This document shows, in pieces, positions 26,133 through 35,280 of a stretch of DNA of 64,000 bases. The notes beneath the pieces were generated by a model. It saw nothing but the letters and a program-made list of their open reading frames with translations, made no database searches and was not told the DNA's origin. The stretch is from assembly GCF_014705705.1 (NCBI RefSeq), contig NZ_JACXLD010000007.1, positions 118,796 through 182,795 of the forward strand, in the 5' to 3' direction. The first letter of the stretch is position 1. Every line of letters starts with the position of its first letter. Made by a program: the position numbers and the translations under genes. The stretch comes from Spongiibacter pelagi. GTDB taxonomy: Bacteria > Pseudomonadota > Gammaproteobacteria > Pseudomonadales > Spongiibacteraceae.

Positions 26133-26240
26133 TGAATCCTGTTGGATTGCCCGCGAGAGGGCTGGTGTCAGTTCCGGCCCTTCTTTAGAATGCAGAAATT
26201 AAAATCCCCTCGTTAGATTCGATCAAAGGAAGGTCGCCTT

Positions 26241-27647
26241 ATGCGCGTTGTAATTATGGCCGGTGGCAGTGGAAGTCGCCTGTGGCCATCCAGCCGTGGT
26301 CTTTATCCCAAGCAATTTCTTTCCCTCTGTGGTGAAAACACCATGCTGCAAACTACTCTGCAGCGGATTAAAGGTTTGAATGTTGATGGCCTGTCGGTGA
26401 TTTGTAATGAAGAACACCGCTTTATTGTGGCCCAGCAAAGCCATGAGATTGGCCAAGGCCCCGATGCGATTATTCTGGAACCCGTGGGTCGTAATACCGC
26501 ACCGGCAATTGCGCTGGCGGCGATGGAAGCGCTAGAGACAGACCCCAATGCCACGCTATTAATTATGGCGGCGGATCATTTGATTGAAGATGTGCCCGCG
26601 TTTCACGAGGCGGTAGCCAAAGCGGAAGCCTTGGCGCAGCAGGGTAAGTTGGTCACTTTTGGCATTGTGCCGGAGTCAGCCCACACCGGTTACGGCTACA
26701 TTCAGCGCGGAACGGCTCAAGGCGAAGGTTTTGTGGTTTCCCGTTTTGTAGAAAAACCCGATGCTCAAACTGCTCAGACTTATTTAGATGAAGGCGAATA
26801 CTACTGGAACAGCGGTATGTTCCTGTTCTCTGCACGCTTGTATTTGGATGAGCTGAAAAACTATCGCCCCGATATTTACAGCGCCTGTGAAGCGGCTTAC
26901 TCCGGTAAAACCCGCGATGCTGATTTTATCCGCTTGGATGTGGACGCATTCAAAGCCTGTCCAGACGATTCCATTGACTACGCGGTGATGGAAAAAACCG
27001 ACAAAGCCGTGGTTGTTCCGCTGGCTGCAGGTTGGAGCGATGTCGGTTCATGGTCGTCGCTATGGGAAGTTGGTGAAGGTGATGCCGAGGGCAATGTGTG
27101 CAGCGGTGATGTCATCAACCACGGCACCACAGATACTTATATCCGTGCGGAACACCGCTTGGTTGCCACTGTAGGCTTAAAAGATGTGGTGGTAGTGGAA
27201 ACTGCCGATGCGGTTTTGGTTGCCGATAAAAATCAAGTTCAAGATGTAAAAGCGATTGTGAATCAGCTCAAGGCGGAAGGTCGCAGCGAGTTTCAACAGC
27301 ATCGCCACGTTTATCGTCCTTGGGGTGTGTACGACTCTATCGACAATGGTGAGCGCTATCAGGTGAAGCGGATCACCGTCGCGCCTGGCGCCAAGCTTTC
27401 TGTGCAGATGCATCATCACCGTGCGGAGCACTGGATTGTGGTATCAGGCACTGCGCGCGTGACTATTGATGAGCGTGAAATATTACTGGCGGAAAATCAG
27501 TCCACCTATATTCCGATTGGTGCGGTTCACGCGCTGGAGAATCCGGGCAAAATTCCACTGGAGCTGATTGAAGTTCAGTCGGGAGCTTACTTGGGTGAAG
27601 ATGATATCGTGCGCTTTGAGGATCGTTACGGAAGAGCGCCGAATTAA
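26241..27647 (+). CDS. manC: Mannose-1-phosphate guanylyltransferase / mannose-6-phosphate isomerase
   Basis: A 468-residue bifunctional enzyme that supplies GDP-mannose for exopolysaccharide or O-antigen. The N-terminal nucleotidyltransferase has [21 protein letters not shown], and VEKPD plus WNSGMFLF are typical. The C-terminal cupin ([23 protein letters not shown]) is the type II phosphomannose isomerase domain. The Shine-Dalgarno AAAGGAAGG precedes ATG 26241. It stands alone; no polysaccharide genes are adjacent. AlgA, XanB and WbpW are close relatives. Confidence 0.93.
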   Translation: MRVVIMAGGSGSRLWPSSRGLYPKQFLSLCGENTMLQTTLQRIKGLNVDGLSVICNEEHRFIVAQQSHEIGQGPDAIILEPVGRNTAPAIALAAMEALETDPNATLLIMAADHLIEDVPAFHEAVAKAEALAQQGKLVTFGIVPESAHTGYGYIQRGTAQGEGFVVSRFVEKPDAQTAQTYLDEGEYYWNSGMFLFSARLYLDELKNYRPDIYSACEAAYSGKTRDADFIRLDVDAFKACPDDSIDYAVMEKTDKAVVVPLAAGWSDVGSWSSLWEVGEGDAEGNVCSGDVINHGTTDTYIRAEHRLVATVGLKDVVVVETADAVLVADKNQVQDVKAIVNQLKAEGRSEFQQHRHVYRPWGVYDSIDNGERYQVKRITVAPGAKLSVQMHHHRAEHWIVVSGTARVTIDEREILLAENQSTYIPIGAVHALENPGKIPLELIEVQSGAYLGEDDIVRFEDRYGRAPN

Positions 27648-27655
27648 CGGCGCTC
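27634..27655 (+). terminator. Hairpin over the manC stop
   Basis: GAGCGCCG and CGGCGCTC are perfect 8-bp arms around AATTAA, which contains the manC stop codon. No long T-run follows, so it is a weak intrinsic terminator or an mRNA-stabilising hairpin. nadA is convergent 54 bases away. Confidence 0.5.
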
Positions 27656-27700
27656 GTTACGTTAATTAGTGTTTCGAGCGACAAAAAATCGCTTTTTCGA

Positions 27701-28741
27701 TTATAAGTTTTTAGCCGCAAAATCCAGCATTCTGGTCAGCGGTTGCATGGCGCGCTTGCCAAGGTCGGCATCAACAAAGATTTCGCCGGTTTGGTTTTCT
27801 AGCGCGTCGGCCAAATTGTCCAAGGCATTCATTGCCATCCACGGGCAATTCGCACAGCTGCGACAGGTGGCACCGCTACCGGCCGTCGGCGCAATAATAA
27901 ATTCCTTATCCGGCACTTGTTGCTGCAGCTTGTAGAAGATGCCTTGGTCAGTGGCCACAATCATCTGCTTATTCGGCAGGTCTTTAGCGGCTTGAATAAT
28001 CTGTGAGGTGGAGCCGGCCATATCGGCCAGTGCCACAACTGGCTCGGGGGATTCTGGGTGAACCAGCACGGCGGCATCCGGGTAAACCTTTTTCAGGTCG
28101 AGAATACCTTGGGCTTTAAATTCTTCGTGAACAATACAGGCGCCGTCCCACAGCAAGACGTCCGCGCCGGTTTCCCGTTGGACATAGGAGCCGAGGTGCT
28201 TATCTGGCGCCCACAAGATTTTCTCGCCTTGGCTATCGAGATAATCCACTACTTTGAGGGCAATGCTTGAAGTCACTACCCAGTCAGCGCGGGCTTTTAC
28301 TGCCGCTGAGGTGTTAGCGTAAACCACCACCGTGCGGTCTGGGTGGGCATCGCAAAACGCGCTGAATTCATCTGCAGGGCAGCCAATATCCAGAGAGCAA
28401 GTGGCTTCCAGCGTGGGCATTAGCACGGTTTTTTCTGGGGACAGTATCTTGGCGGTTTCGCCCATGAATTTTACCCCGGCAACCACGAGGGTTTTTGCGG
28501 GGTGGTCGCGACCAAAACGGGCCATTTCCAATGAGTCAGAAACGCAGCCGCCGGTTTCTTCGGCCAGTGCTTGCAGTTCGGGATCGGTGTAGTAATGGGC
28601 AACTAATACGGCATCGCGCTCGATCAGCAATTGCTTAATGCGCTGGCGTAGAGCCTCGCGTTTTTCTGCGGGGACCACAGGATGCTGGTGCAAATGCGCC
28701 AGATGGTCACGTACCATTTGTTGGGGTGATACTTCCGCCAT
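27701..28741 (-). CDS. nadA: Quinolinate synthase A
   Basis: NadA condenses iminoaspartate and dihydroxyacetone phosphate to quinolinate in NAD synthesis, using a [4Fe-4S] cluster. The 346-residue protein has [35 protein letters not shown] and cluster cysteines in [20 protein letters not shown] and [12 protein letters not shown]. Length and motifs fit the family well. It is part of a conserved neighbourhood with bepA, tusA and perM also found in Pseudomonas. Confidence 0.96.
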   Translation of the reverse strand: MAEVSPQQMVRDHLAHLHQHPVVPAEKREALRQRIKQLLIERDAVLVAHYYTDPELQALAEETGGCVSDSLEMARFGRDHPAKTLVVAGVKFMGETAKILSPEKTVLMPTLEATCSLDIGCPADEFSAFCDAHPDRTVVVYANTSAAVKARADWVVTSSIALKVVDYLDSQGEKILWAPDKHLGSYVQRETGADVLLWDGACIVHEEFKAQGILDLKKVYPDAAVLVHPESPEPVVALADMAGSTSQIIQAAKDLPNKQMIVATDQGIFYKLQQQVPDKEFIIAPTAGSGATCRSCANCPWMAMNALDNLADALENQTGEIFVDADLGKRAMQPLTRMLDFAAKNL

Positions 28742-28912
28742 GGGGATCTCGCTCTCAAGTGACCCGTAACCCGTTTATTGTCCAAAATGACACAAAATCA
28801 TCGCCGGAGTGAATACGGGCAACAGCTGAAAATGGTTTTGGGAAGCGGCGAATTATAACAGAATTGTGACCGCCTCGGCGAGGGTGCTGAGGCGGGTGCG
28901 TTAGAGGATGAG

Positions 28913-30358
28913 TTAGAGGTTCTTGATGAGATTTTCGATATCGTCGATATCACGCAGGCGCTGCTTAATTCGAGCCTGTTCAATGGTTTTGCCATCGCTC
29001 AGTGAATAGGCGTAATGCAGCTGCATCCGCGCCCGCTTGAACTGGGCGACTTGAATAAAGTATTCCGCCCGCGCCAGATGCACTCCCAGAATATTCTTGG
29101 CGAGGCCGCGAATTTCGGCCAACTCATACCACACGCCGGGGTCGGTGCTGTGTCGCTGGCTGTGTTCGGTAAGCACCGCGTCTGCCTCGCCAACAAAGCC
29201 TGCTTTCTCCAGTGTGTTGGCCAGTGCCATGGTTAGGGGGTGGTTGTGTGGGCTCAGTAATAATTCGTTTTTAAGGCGTTGAAGTGCTGCGGGGTAATCC
29301 TCTCGGCCGGTTTCAATCTCTGCCTGAGCGAGCACATAGGCGACACGGTGAGGATCAGCCTTTAATAGTGGTGCCAGCGTATTTTCGGCTTCCGTCCACT
29401 TATTCAGCGCAATTTGGGTGATGGCGATGCCGTACAGGCGGGCGACATCTGAGTCAGTTTTATCCTGCCAGCTCACTAATAAATCTTCCGGATTGCGGCT
29501 GTGCAGCAGTTGCGCACGGCGCTTGGCGAGCTGGAAATTCAGATTGTCGACGTACACCTTGCGCGGATAGCTGCGCGCACGGTTGCGGGAGTCGCTTATC
29601 CGGCTGTCGGTCAGGGGGTGGGTGAGCAAAAACTCCAGTGGTTCATAGCCGGCATAGCGGCGCTGGGCATTCATGTTTTCAAACATATTGGGAATGCCGG
29701 TCGGGTCAATATTAGCCTTGGAAAGCGTCTCCATGCCCACGCGGTCAGCTTCCTGTTCATGTTCTCGACTAAAGCGCAGCTGCTTTTGCTGAGCCGCTGC
29801 CTGGGTGGCGGCAATAGCGGCAATGCCTGCATCTGAACCCGTGGTGGCAGCTAGGGCGATACCCGCAAGTAATCCGGCCAAGGTGGGTAAGGTGCTTTCT
29901 TTGGCCTTATCTAAAGAGCGGGTGAAGTGACGCTGGCTAAGGTGGGCGATTTCGTGGGCCAGTACCCCGGCAAATTCGGCTTCGTTATCGCTGTATAAAA
30001 ATAGTCCGCTATTAACGCCGATCACGCCGCCGGGAACGGCAAAGGCGTTGATCTGGGGATTATTTACAATCACGGTTTCAAGGCGCCGGTCTTTTAACTC
30101 GCTTTCGGCGGCAAGCTTGTAAAGCAGGCTTTCAAAATAGTCCTGCAGGAAAGGATCGTCGACGGTTTTGACTTGCGCGCGAAAGGTTTTCAGCCAGCTG
30201 CGGCCCAGATCGAATTCTTGTTGTGCGGAAAAGCGAGATGCGGTGACATCGCCGAGATCCGGCAGTCGTTCGGCCGCGCTCTGCGCGTAACTGGCACTTG
30301 TGCTTGCCAGTGTGAGCCCCAAGCTCAAGGCCCAAGGTTTAATAAAATTCAGTTGCAC
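28913..30358 (-). CDS. bepA: M48 metalloprotease with TPR domain, BepA-like
   Basis: BepA works in the periplasm, helping or degrading stalled outer-membrane proteins such as LptD. The 481-residue protein starts with a signal peptide (cleavage likely after SYA near residue 25), carries the zinc motif H135-E-I-A-H139 with a downstream glutamate in EHEQEADRVG, and ends in helical TPR-type repeats. It is divergent from tusA across 259 bases. Confidence 0.92.
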   Translation of the reverse strand: MQLNFIKPWALSLGLTLASTSASYAQSAAERLPDLGDVTASRFSAQQEFDLGRSWLKTFRAQVKTVDDPFLQDYFESLLYKLAAESELKDRRLETVIVNNPQINAFAVPGGVIGVNSGLFLYSDNEAEFAGVLAHEIAHLSQRHFTRSLDKAKESTLPTLAGLLAGIALAATTGSDAGIAAIAATQAAAQQKQLRFSREHEQEADRVGMETLSKANIDPTGIPNMFENMNAQRRYAGYEPLEFLLTHPLTDSRISDSRNRARSYPRKVYVDNLNFQLAKRRAQLLHSRNPEDLLVSWQDKTDSDVARLYGIAITQIALNKWTEAENTLAPLLKADPHRVAYVLAQAEIETGREDYPAALQRLKNELLLSPHNHPLTMALANTLEKAGFVGEADAVLTEHSQRHSTDPGVWYELAEIRGLAKNILGVHLARAEYFIQVAQFKRARMQLHYAYSLSDGKTIEQARIKQRLRDIDDIENLIKNL

Positions 30359-30581
30359 TCGGCATCCTTTGTCGCGCCGCCTGAAATGTCATTCGTTTCA
30401 GGTCGGCAGAATTATCATGTTCCTGTTGAAATCATACTAGAGCTGAAGGTTGGCTGACAGCGGTGTTCAGTATTGCAGTTTAAGACAAGGCACAGCGAGG
30501 AAAGTGCCAACGGTTACACTTTTAGATTATTACAAACGCTTTATTTTATAGGGCTAATATATTGGCATTGTGCTCCCTTGT

Positions 30582-30587
30582 TATACT
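30582..30587 (+). promoter_or_regulatory. Candidate -10 box before tusA
   Basis: TATACT lies 31 bases before the tusA start in the 259-bp gap between the divergent bepA and tusA genes. A TTGGCA at 30562 is only 14 bases upstream, shorter than ideal. I see no other structure in the gap. Confidence 0.3.
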
Positions 30588-30617
30588 GGCTTGGTTTGAC
30601 GGTTTAGTAAGGTCGGT

Positions 30618-30857
30618 ATGTCCCATAATTACGTAATTGATGTCAGCTTGGATGCCAATGGGCTGGATTGCCCGCTGCCGCTGCTAAAAGCCAAGCAGCA
30701 GCTTAACCGCATGAGCTCGGGAGAGGTGCTGGAGGTATTGGCAACCGATCCGGGATCGCAGCGCGATTTTGCAGTTTTTGCCCGGCAGAGTGGCAATGTG
30801 TTGTTGAGTAGTGAGGAAGCGGGTGAAGGCTTTCGTTATTTAATTGAGAAGAAATAG
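30618..30857 (+). CDS. tusA: Sulfur carrier protein TusA
   Basis: A 79-residue TusA-family sulfur carrier. The hallmark GLDCPLPLLKAKQQL contains the persulfide-carrying cysteine and the CPxP motif, followed by the two-layer fold (GEVLEVLATDPGSQRDF). It relays sulfur for tRNA thiolation or molybdenum cofactor. It is placed between bepA and perM, as PA1006 is in Pseudomonas. Confidence 0.93.
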   Translation: MSHNYVIDVSLDANGLDCPLPLLKAKQQLNRMSSGEVLEVLATDPGSQRDFAVFARQSGNVLLSSEEAGEGFRYLIEKK

Positions 30858-30874
30858 ACGGAGAAGCAGGCGTC

Positions 30875-31948
30875 ATGTGGGGTACCGTTCGTAAGTGGTT
30901 TGACCGGTTATTTGCAGAAGAAGAAACCGTAGTCTTACTGCTGCTGGTAGTCGGCACAGTTTTATTGCTGTTTTTTGTTGGGCATGTGTTGGTGCCGGTC
31001 ATTAGCAGTGTGGTGTTGGCGTTTATGATGCAGGGCGTTACCGCCCGCTTAGCTCGGTTGGGGATGCCAAATTGGGCGTCTATTAGCATCGCGTATCTGC
31101 TGTTCTTGAGTCTGTTCTTTGGGGTTCTGATTCTGCTATTGCCCATGGTTTGGCAGCAATTGGTGAACCTGATTCAGGAGTTGCCGGTGCTGCTGCGCAA
31201 ATTACAGCAGGCTCTATTGGTGCTGCCTGAGCGCTCTGAATATATTACTGAGACCCAAATTCGCAGCTGGATGGGCATGGCCAATAACGAGTTGGCGGGT
31301 CTGGGTCAGCGCGCCGTGTCCTTCTCTTTGGCGCAACTGCCCAATGTATTGGGCTTGATGATTAATATCGTGCTGATCCCCATTCTGGTGTTCTTCTTCT
31401 TAAAAGATAAGCAGCAAATTCTGGGTTGGCTTGGTGAATTTTTGCCGCACCGTCGCCCGCTGCTTACCACCATTTGGTTGGAGATGAACGACCAAGTGGC
31501 TAACTACGTGCGTGGCAAGGCGGTGGAAATTGTCATTGTTGGCGTGGTCTCCTATATCAGTTTTGCCATTATTGATCTGGACTATGCGGCGCTGCTGGCT
31601 CTATCGGTTGGTTTGTCCGTTGTCATACCCTATATCGGTGCCATGGTAGTTACGGTGCCGGTTTTATTAGTCGGCTATTTGCAGTGGGGTGGCGGCAGTG
31701 AATTTATCACCCTGTTTATTGTCTACTCGGTGATTCAAGGTTTAGACGGCAATGTGCTGGTGCCGCTGCTGTTCTCGGAAGCGGTGAATTTGCACCCGGT
31801 AGCCATTATTGTCGCGGTGCTGGTGTTCGGCGGACTTTGGGGCGTTTGGGGGGTGTTCTTCGCGATTCCATTGGCGACCCTAATCAAGGCTGTGCTCAGT
31901 GCTTGGCCAAAACCCCATGCCGAGTTATCACAGGAAGAGGCTAGCTGA
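30875..31948 (+). CDS. AI-2E family transporter (PerM-like)
   Basis: A 357-residue inner-membrane protein with about eight hydrophobic segments. It has the family segments LIPILVFFFLKDKQQIL and VPYIGAMVVTVPVLLVGYLQWG. Family members export autoinducer-2 or act as permeases and antiporters; in this neighbourhood the Pseudomonas orthologue is called PerM. It is 17 bases after tusA, likely one transcript. Confidence 0.9.
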   Translation: MWGTVRKWFDRLFAEEETVVLLLLVVGTVLLLFFVGHVLVPVISSVVLAFMMQGVTARLARLGMPNWASISIAYLLFLSLFFGVLILLLPMVWQQLVNLIQELPVLLRKLQQALLVLPERSEYITETQIRSWMGMANNELAGLGQRAVSFSLAQLPNVLGLMINIVLIPILVFFFLKDKQQILGWLGEFLPHRRPLLTTIWLEMNDQVANYVRGKAVEIVIVGVVSYISFAIIDLDYAALLALSVGLSVVIPYIGAMVVTVPVLLVGYLQWGGGSEFITLFIVYSVIQGLDGNVLVPLLFSEAVNLHPVAIIVAVLVFGGLWGVWGVFFAIPLATLIKAVLSAWPKPHAELSQEEAS

Positions 31949-32004
31949 TAGCTTCAACAAGCCCCGCCTCTCACGTTCGGCGGGATGTTTTCTAAGGATC
32001 TTTT

Positions 32005-34944
32005 GTGGCTCGAACTTCTAGCTTCACAGTTAAAAACCCTCTCGCTAATCGCCGTTATTTTTCTTTGGCTCGGCTTTGTTTTGGTTTGGTGGTGTTACTT
32101 GGTTTAGCCGCCTGCCAATGGACTGAGACAACTGCCGATTTCAATTTAGTTAAGCCGTTAACCGAGCAGCGGGATTTTCGCTATTTGCAGTTGGATAACG
32201 GCCTTAAAGTGCTTCTGGTTTCCATGCCGGGAGCGGACAAAGCTGCGGCCTCACTCGACGTGTATGTGGGTAGTGGCGATGACCCGAAAGACTTTCAGGG
32301 TTTAGCGCATTTCTTGGAACATATGCTGTTTCTGGGGACTGAAAAATACCCCGAGGCGGGTGAATACCAGCGTTTTATTACCGCCAATGGCGGCAGCCAT
32401 AATGCCTATACCAGTTTTGAGCACACCAATTATTTCTTTGATATCGCACCGGATGCACTAGAGCCAGCCCTAGATCGGTTTGCCCAGTTTTTTGTGGCGC
32501 CGCGCTTTAATGCGGAGTACGTGCAGCGTGAAGTGAATGCGGTGGATTCTGAATTTCGCGCCAAGCTGCGAGACGAACGGCGGCGTGAGTTCGATGTATT
32601 CAAGTCACAGCTAAATCCCCAGCATCCCTTCGCCAAGTTTTCTGTGGGCAATTTGCAAACCCTGCGTGCAGATGACGAGGCGGCCCTGCGGCAAGCGCTG
32701 CTGGATTTTTATGCCCAGCATTACTCCGCCAATATCATGAGCCTCACGGTGGCGGGTTCTCAGTCTCTAGGTGAATTGGAGCGTATGGTACGCGAGCGCT
32801 TTGCGCAGGTTGAGAACCGCCAGTTTGTCGATCAGCCGGTGACGCTGCCCTTGTTTAGCCCTGAGCAAAATGGCCAAGCCACCCTGCCGCGCTGGGTAAA
32901 TATCAAACCATTAAAACAGCTGCGCAGCCTTTCAGTTCAGTTTCCTGTAGCCGACCCGCAGCCATTCTGGCAAACCAAACCGCTGAGTTATATCGGCAAT
33001 TTATTGGGCCACGAAGGGGCTGGATCGCTGTTATCAACCCTAAAAGAGCGGGGTTGGGTTGAGAGCTTGAGCGCCGGGCAAAGCCTGCAATACAAGGGCG
33101 GGGCCATGTTTGGGATTGATATCGACCTGACCGAAGCCGGGCTGAATCATGTCGATGACATTATTACGCTGCTTTATGCCGATATTGCACTGACCAAAAC
33201 CCAAGGCGTGGCGCAGTGGCGCTTTGATGAGCAATCACGTTTGGCGCGGCAACAGTTTTTATTTCGCGCGCAGCCGTCACTGATTAATGAGGTGATGCAA
33301 CTCTCTGGTGATTTGCAGGATTATCCCGCCGAGTTGGTGCTAGAAGCGCCCTACCGGATGAGTGATTACGATGCCGCCATCATCAACAATTTTTTAAGCT
33401 CTCTCACCCCTGAAAATAGCTATATCACGCTGACCGCGCCGGAGGTGGAAACCGGACTGCGCAATGATCGCTATAAGGTGGATTATGGCTTACGCAAGAT
33501 TCCAGCCTCCCTTGAGGCGCGTTGGCAGCGGGCTCTGGCAAATGCCGGTGTAGAGAAAAATTTAGCGCTGCCCAAAGCCAATCCTTTTATTGCCGCGGAT
33601 ATGGCGATTAAGGGCGGCGACACCGCTAAGCCTAAGCTGCTGGAGCGGGATGCAGGATTTGAGCTGTGGTTGCACAACGATGGCGAATTTAATTTGCCAA
33701 AGGGGCAATTGAACCTGCTGCTTGAATCTATCTTGGTCGCCGATAATCCTCGGGATCGCGCTTTGAGTAAATTGTGGTTGGCGATGGTGGAAGACGAGCT
33801 TAACGAACTCACTTATACCGCGTCATTGGCGGGGCTCAATTTCAATCTGAGCAGTAGTTGGCGAGGCATCGAACTCACGGTGAGCGGCTATAACGAGAAA
33901 CAGCAAGTCTTACTGGCCGAAATCCTCAAGGTGCTGCGTTCGCCCAATTGGGATGAAGCGCGTTTTGATCGTTTGAAAAAACAGCGCTATCGCCAATTGG
34001 AGAATCAGCGCGCGCGTCCTCCTTATCAGCAGTTGATGTCGGAGCTGCCTTCGGTAATGCGTCGTAATCGACCAGACTTAGAACAGCGCTTAATGGCGAC
34101 AGACAATGCCAGCCTCAATGAAGTGAAGGAGCACGTTGGCAAAGTATTGCCCAGCTTGCGTTACCGCATGTTGGTTGATGGCAATTTTAATGAGCAGGAT
34201 GCACGGCAACTGGCAGCTACTGTGAAAGCGGCTATTCCACAGGTGGTGACGGCGGTGCAGGCACAGGAAGTATCGCCTCGGCCCCAACAGGAAGTGCTGC
34301 AATTGGCGCGGGGTGATTATCTGCGCAAGCGCAAGATGAAACACGATGATGCCAGTCTGTTGTATTACGTACAGGCTCCCAATATTGGCAAGCAGTGGCG
34401 GGTAACAATGGGTTTGGCGGCACAGATGATGAGTGCTGATTTCTACCATCAACTGCGTACTGAAAAACAACTGGGCTATATTGTTAGTGCTGGCGTATAT
34501 CCCGTGCGCGAATTGGGTGGACTGATTTTCTTGGTGCAGTCGCCGGTGATGGATTCCGCAGGTTTGCAGGCTGAGGTTCAGCAGTGGCTGGTCGCTTGGT
34601 TGGAAAAGGGTGTGCTGGAAAGCGAATTTAATGAGCACAAGCAAACCCTGATAAAACGACTGCGCGAGCAACCCGAAAATCAATGGGCGGCGGCAGATCG
34701 CCACTGGCAAGAGCTGCTAGACGGTTACGAGAATTTCGACAGCCGCGAGCAATTGGTTTCGGCGCTCAAAGAGATGACCTACGACAGCTTTATTGGCCAT
34801 ATTCAAACCGCGCTTAATCCAGACATTCGTCGCGGGGTCTATGTGTATGGCAACGGGCGTTGGCCGGAGAAAAAACCGGCGGGTAAATCGGTTGGCAATC
34901 TGAGCGAATTTAAGCGTGGGCTGGGGGCTTATATCTTTCATTGA
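32005..34944 (+). CDS. M16-family metalloprotease, lipoprotein (pitrilysin-like)
   Basis: A 979-residue insulinase-family peptidase. The inverted zinc motif H102-F-L-E105-H106 (AHFLEHMLFLGTEKYP) is intact, and the four M16 domains of pitrilysin are expected from the length. Unlike classical pitrilysin it has a lipobox (LAAC, Cys37), so it should be anchored in the outer or inner membrane facing the periplasm, degrading peptides there. The start is GTG 32005 with AAGGA nine bases before it. Confidence 0.92.
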   Translation: MARTSSFTVKNPLANRRYFSLARLCFGLVVLLGLAACQWTETTADFNLVKPLTEQRDFRYLQLDNGLKVLLVSMPGADKAAASLDVYVGSGDDPKDFQGLAHFLEHMLFLGTEKYPEAGEYQRFITANGGSHNAYTSFEHTNYFFDIAPDALEPALDRFAQFFVAPRFNAEYVQREVNAVDSEFRAKLRDERRREFDVFKSQLNPQHPFAKFSVGNLQTLRADDEAALRQALLDFYAQHYSANIMSLTVAGSQSLGELERMVRERFAQVENRQFVDQPVTLPLFSPEQNGQATLPRWVNIKPLKQLRSLSVQFPVADPQPFWQTKPLSYIGNLLGHEGAGSLLSTLKERGWVESLSAGQSLQYKGGAMFGIDIDLTEAGLNHVDDIITLLYADIALTKTQGVAQWRFDEQSRLARQQFLFRAQPSLINEVMQLSGDLQDYPAELVLEAPYRMSDYDAAIINNFLSSLTPENSYITLTAPEVETGLRNDRYKVDYGLRKIPASLEARWQRALANAGVEKNLALPKANPFIAADMAIKGGDTAKPKLLERDAGFELWLHNDGEFNLPKGQLNLLLESILVADNPRDRALSKLWLAMVEDELNELTYTASLAGLNFNLSSSWRGIELTVSGYNEKQQVLLAEILKVLRSPNWDEARFDRLKKQRYRQLENQRARPPYQQLMSELPSVMRRNRPDLEQRLMATDNASLNEVKEHVGKVLPSLRYRMLVDGNFNEQDARQLAATVKAAIPQVVTAVQAQEVSPRPQQEVLQLARGDYLRKRKMKHDDASLLYYVQAPNIGKQWRVTMGLAAQMMSADFYHQLRTEKQLGYIVSAGVYPVRELGGLIFLVQSPVMDSAGLQAEVQQWLVAWLEKGVLESEFNEHKQTLIKRLREQPENQWAAADRHWQELLDGYENFDSREQLVSALKEMTYDSFIGHIQTALNPDIRRGVYVYGNGRWPEKKPAGKSVGNLSEFKRGLGAYIFH

Positions 34945-35280
34945 GTGCCCTTTGCGCGCTGTAATATAACTGTAAGCAACTGTTTTTATTGCAAGTAAAT
35001 TTAACATTCATAAAAAAAATACTTAGATTTTCTTGAATTATATATCGTGAGCTGCAAGAATCGGCTGCGCGGTTGAGGGGTAATCCAAAACCGCTACGCC
35101 CATTACTGATTACGCCGCAAGGCATTTTGGGAATCGGACCCACAAGGTCACGATTTTCTGATATGGGCCCGGTGATACCCGTCACCCCAAGGCATTCTTT
35201 ATCTGAAAACTGATCGTTTTCGATATGCCGGACACGCGGTTACCAGGCCCAGCAGCCCACTACGAATAAGGACTGTGAGC
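34945..35280. other. 336-bp gap before aceE, no gene seen
   Basis: The gap between the M16 protease and aceE holds no supported ORF. Its left part is AT-rich (TTATTGCAAGTAAATTTAAC and an A-run near 35012), which suits a promoter, but I cannot place a convincing -35/-10 pair. I see no PdhR-type palindrome. The right part contains short GC-rich stretches. It probably carries the leader of the aceEF mRNA. Confidence 0.4.

Noticed and set aside
34090..34710. A 206-codon minus-strand frame inside the M16 protease gene
   Set aside because: It is a shadow of the protease coding sequence, with no ribosome site or family marks.
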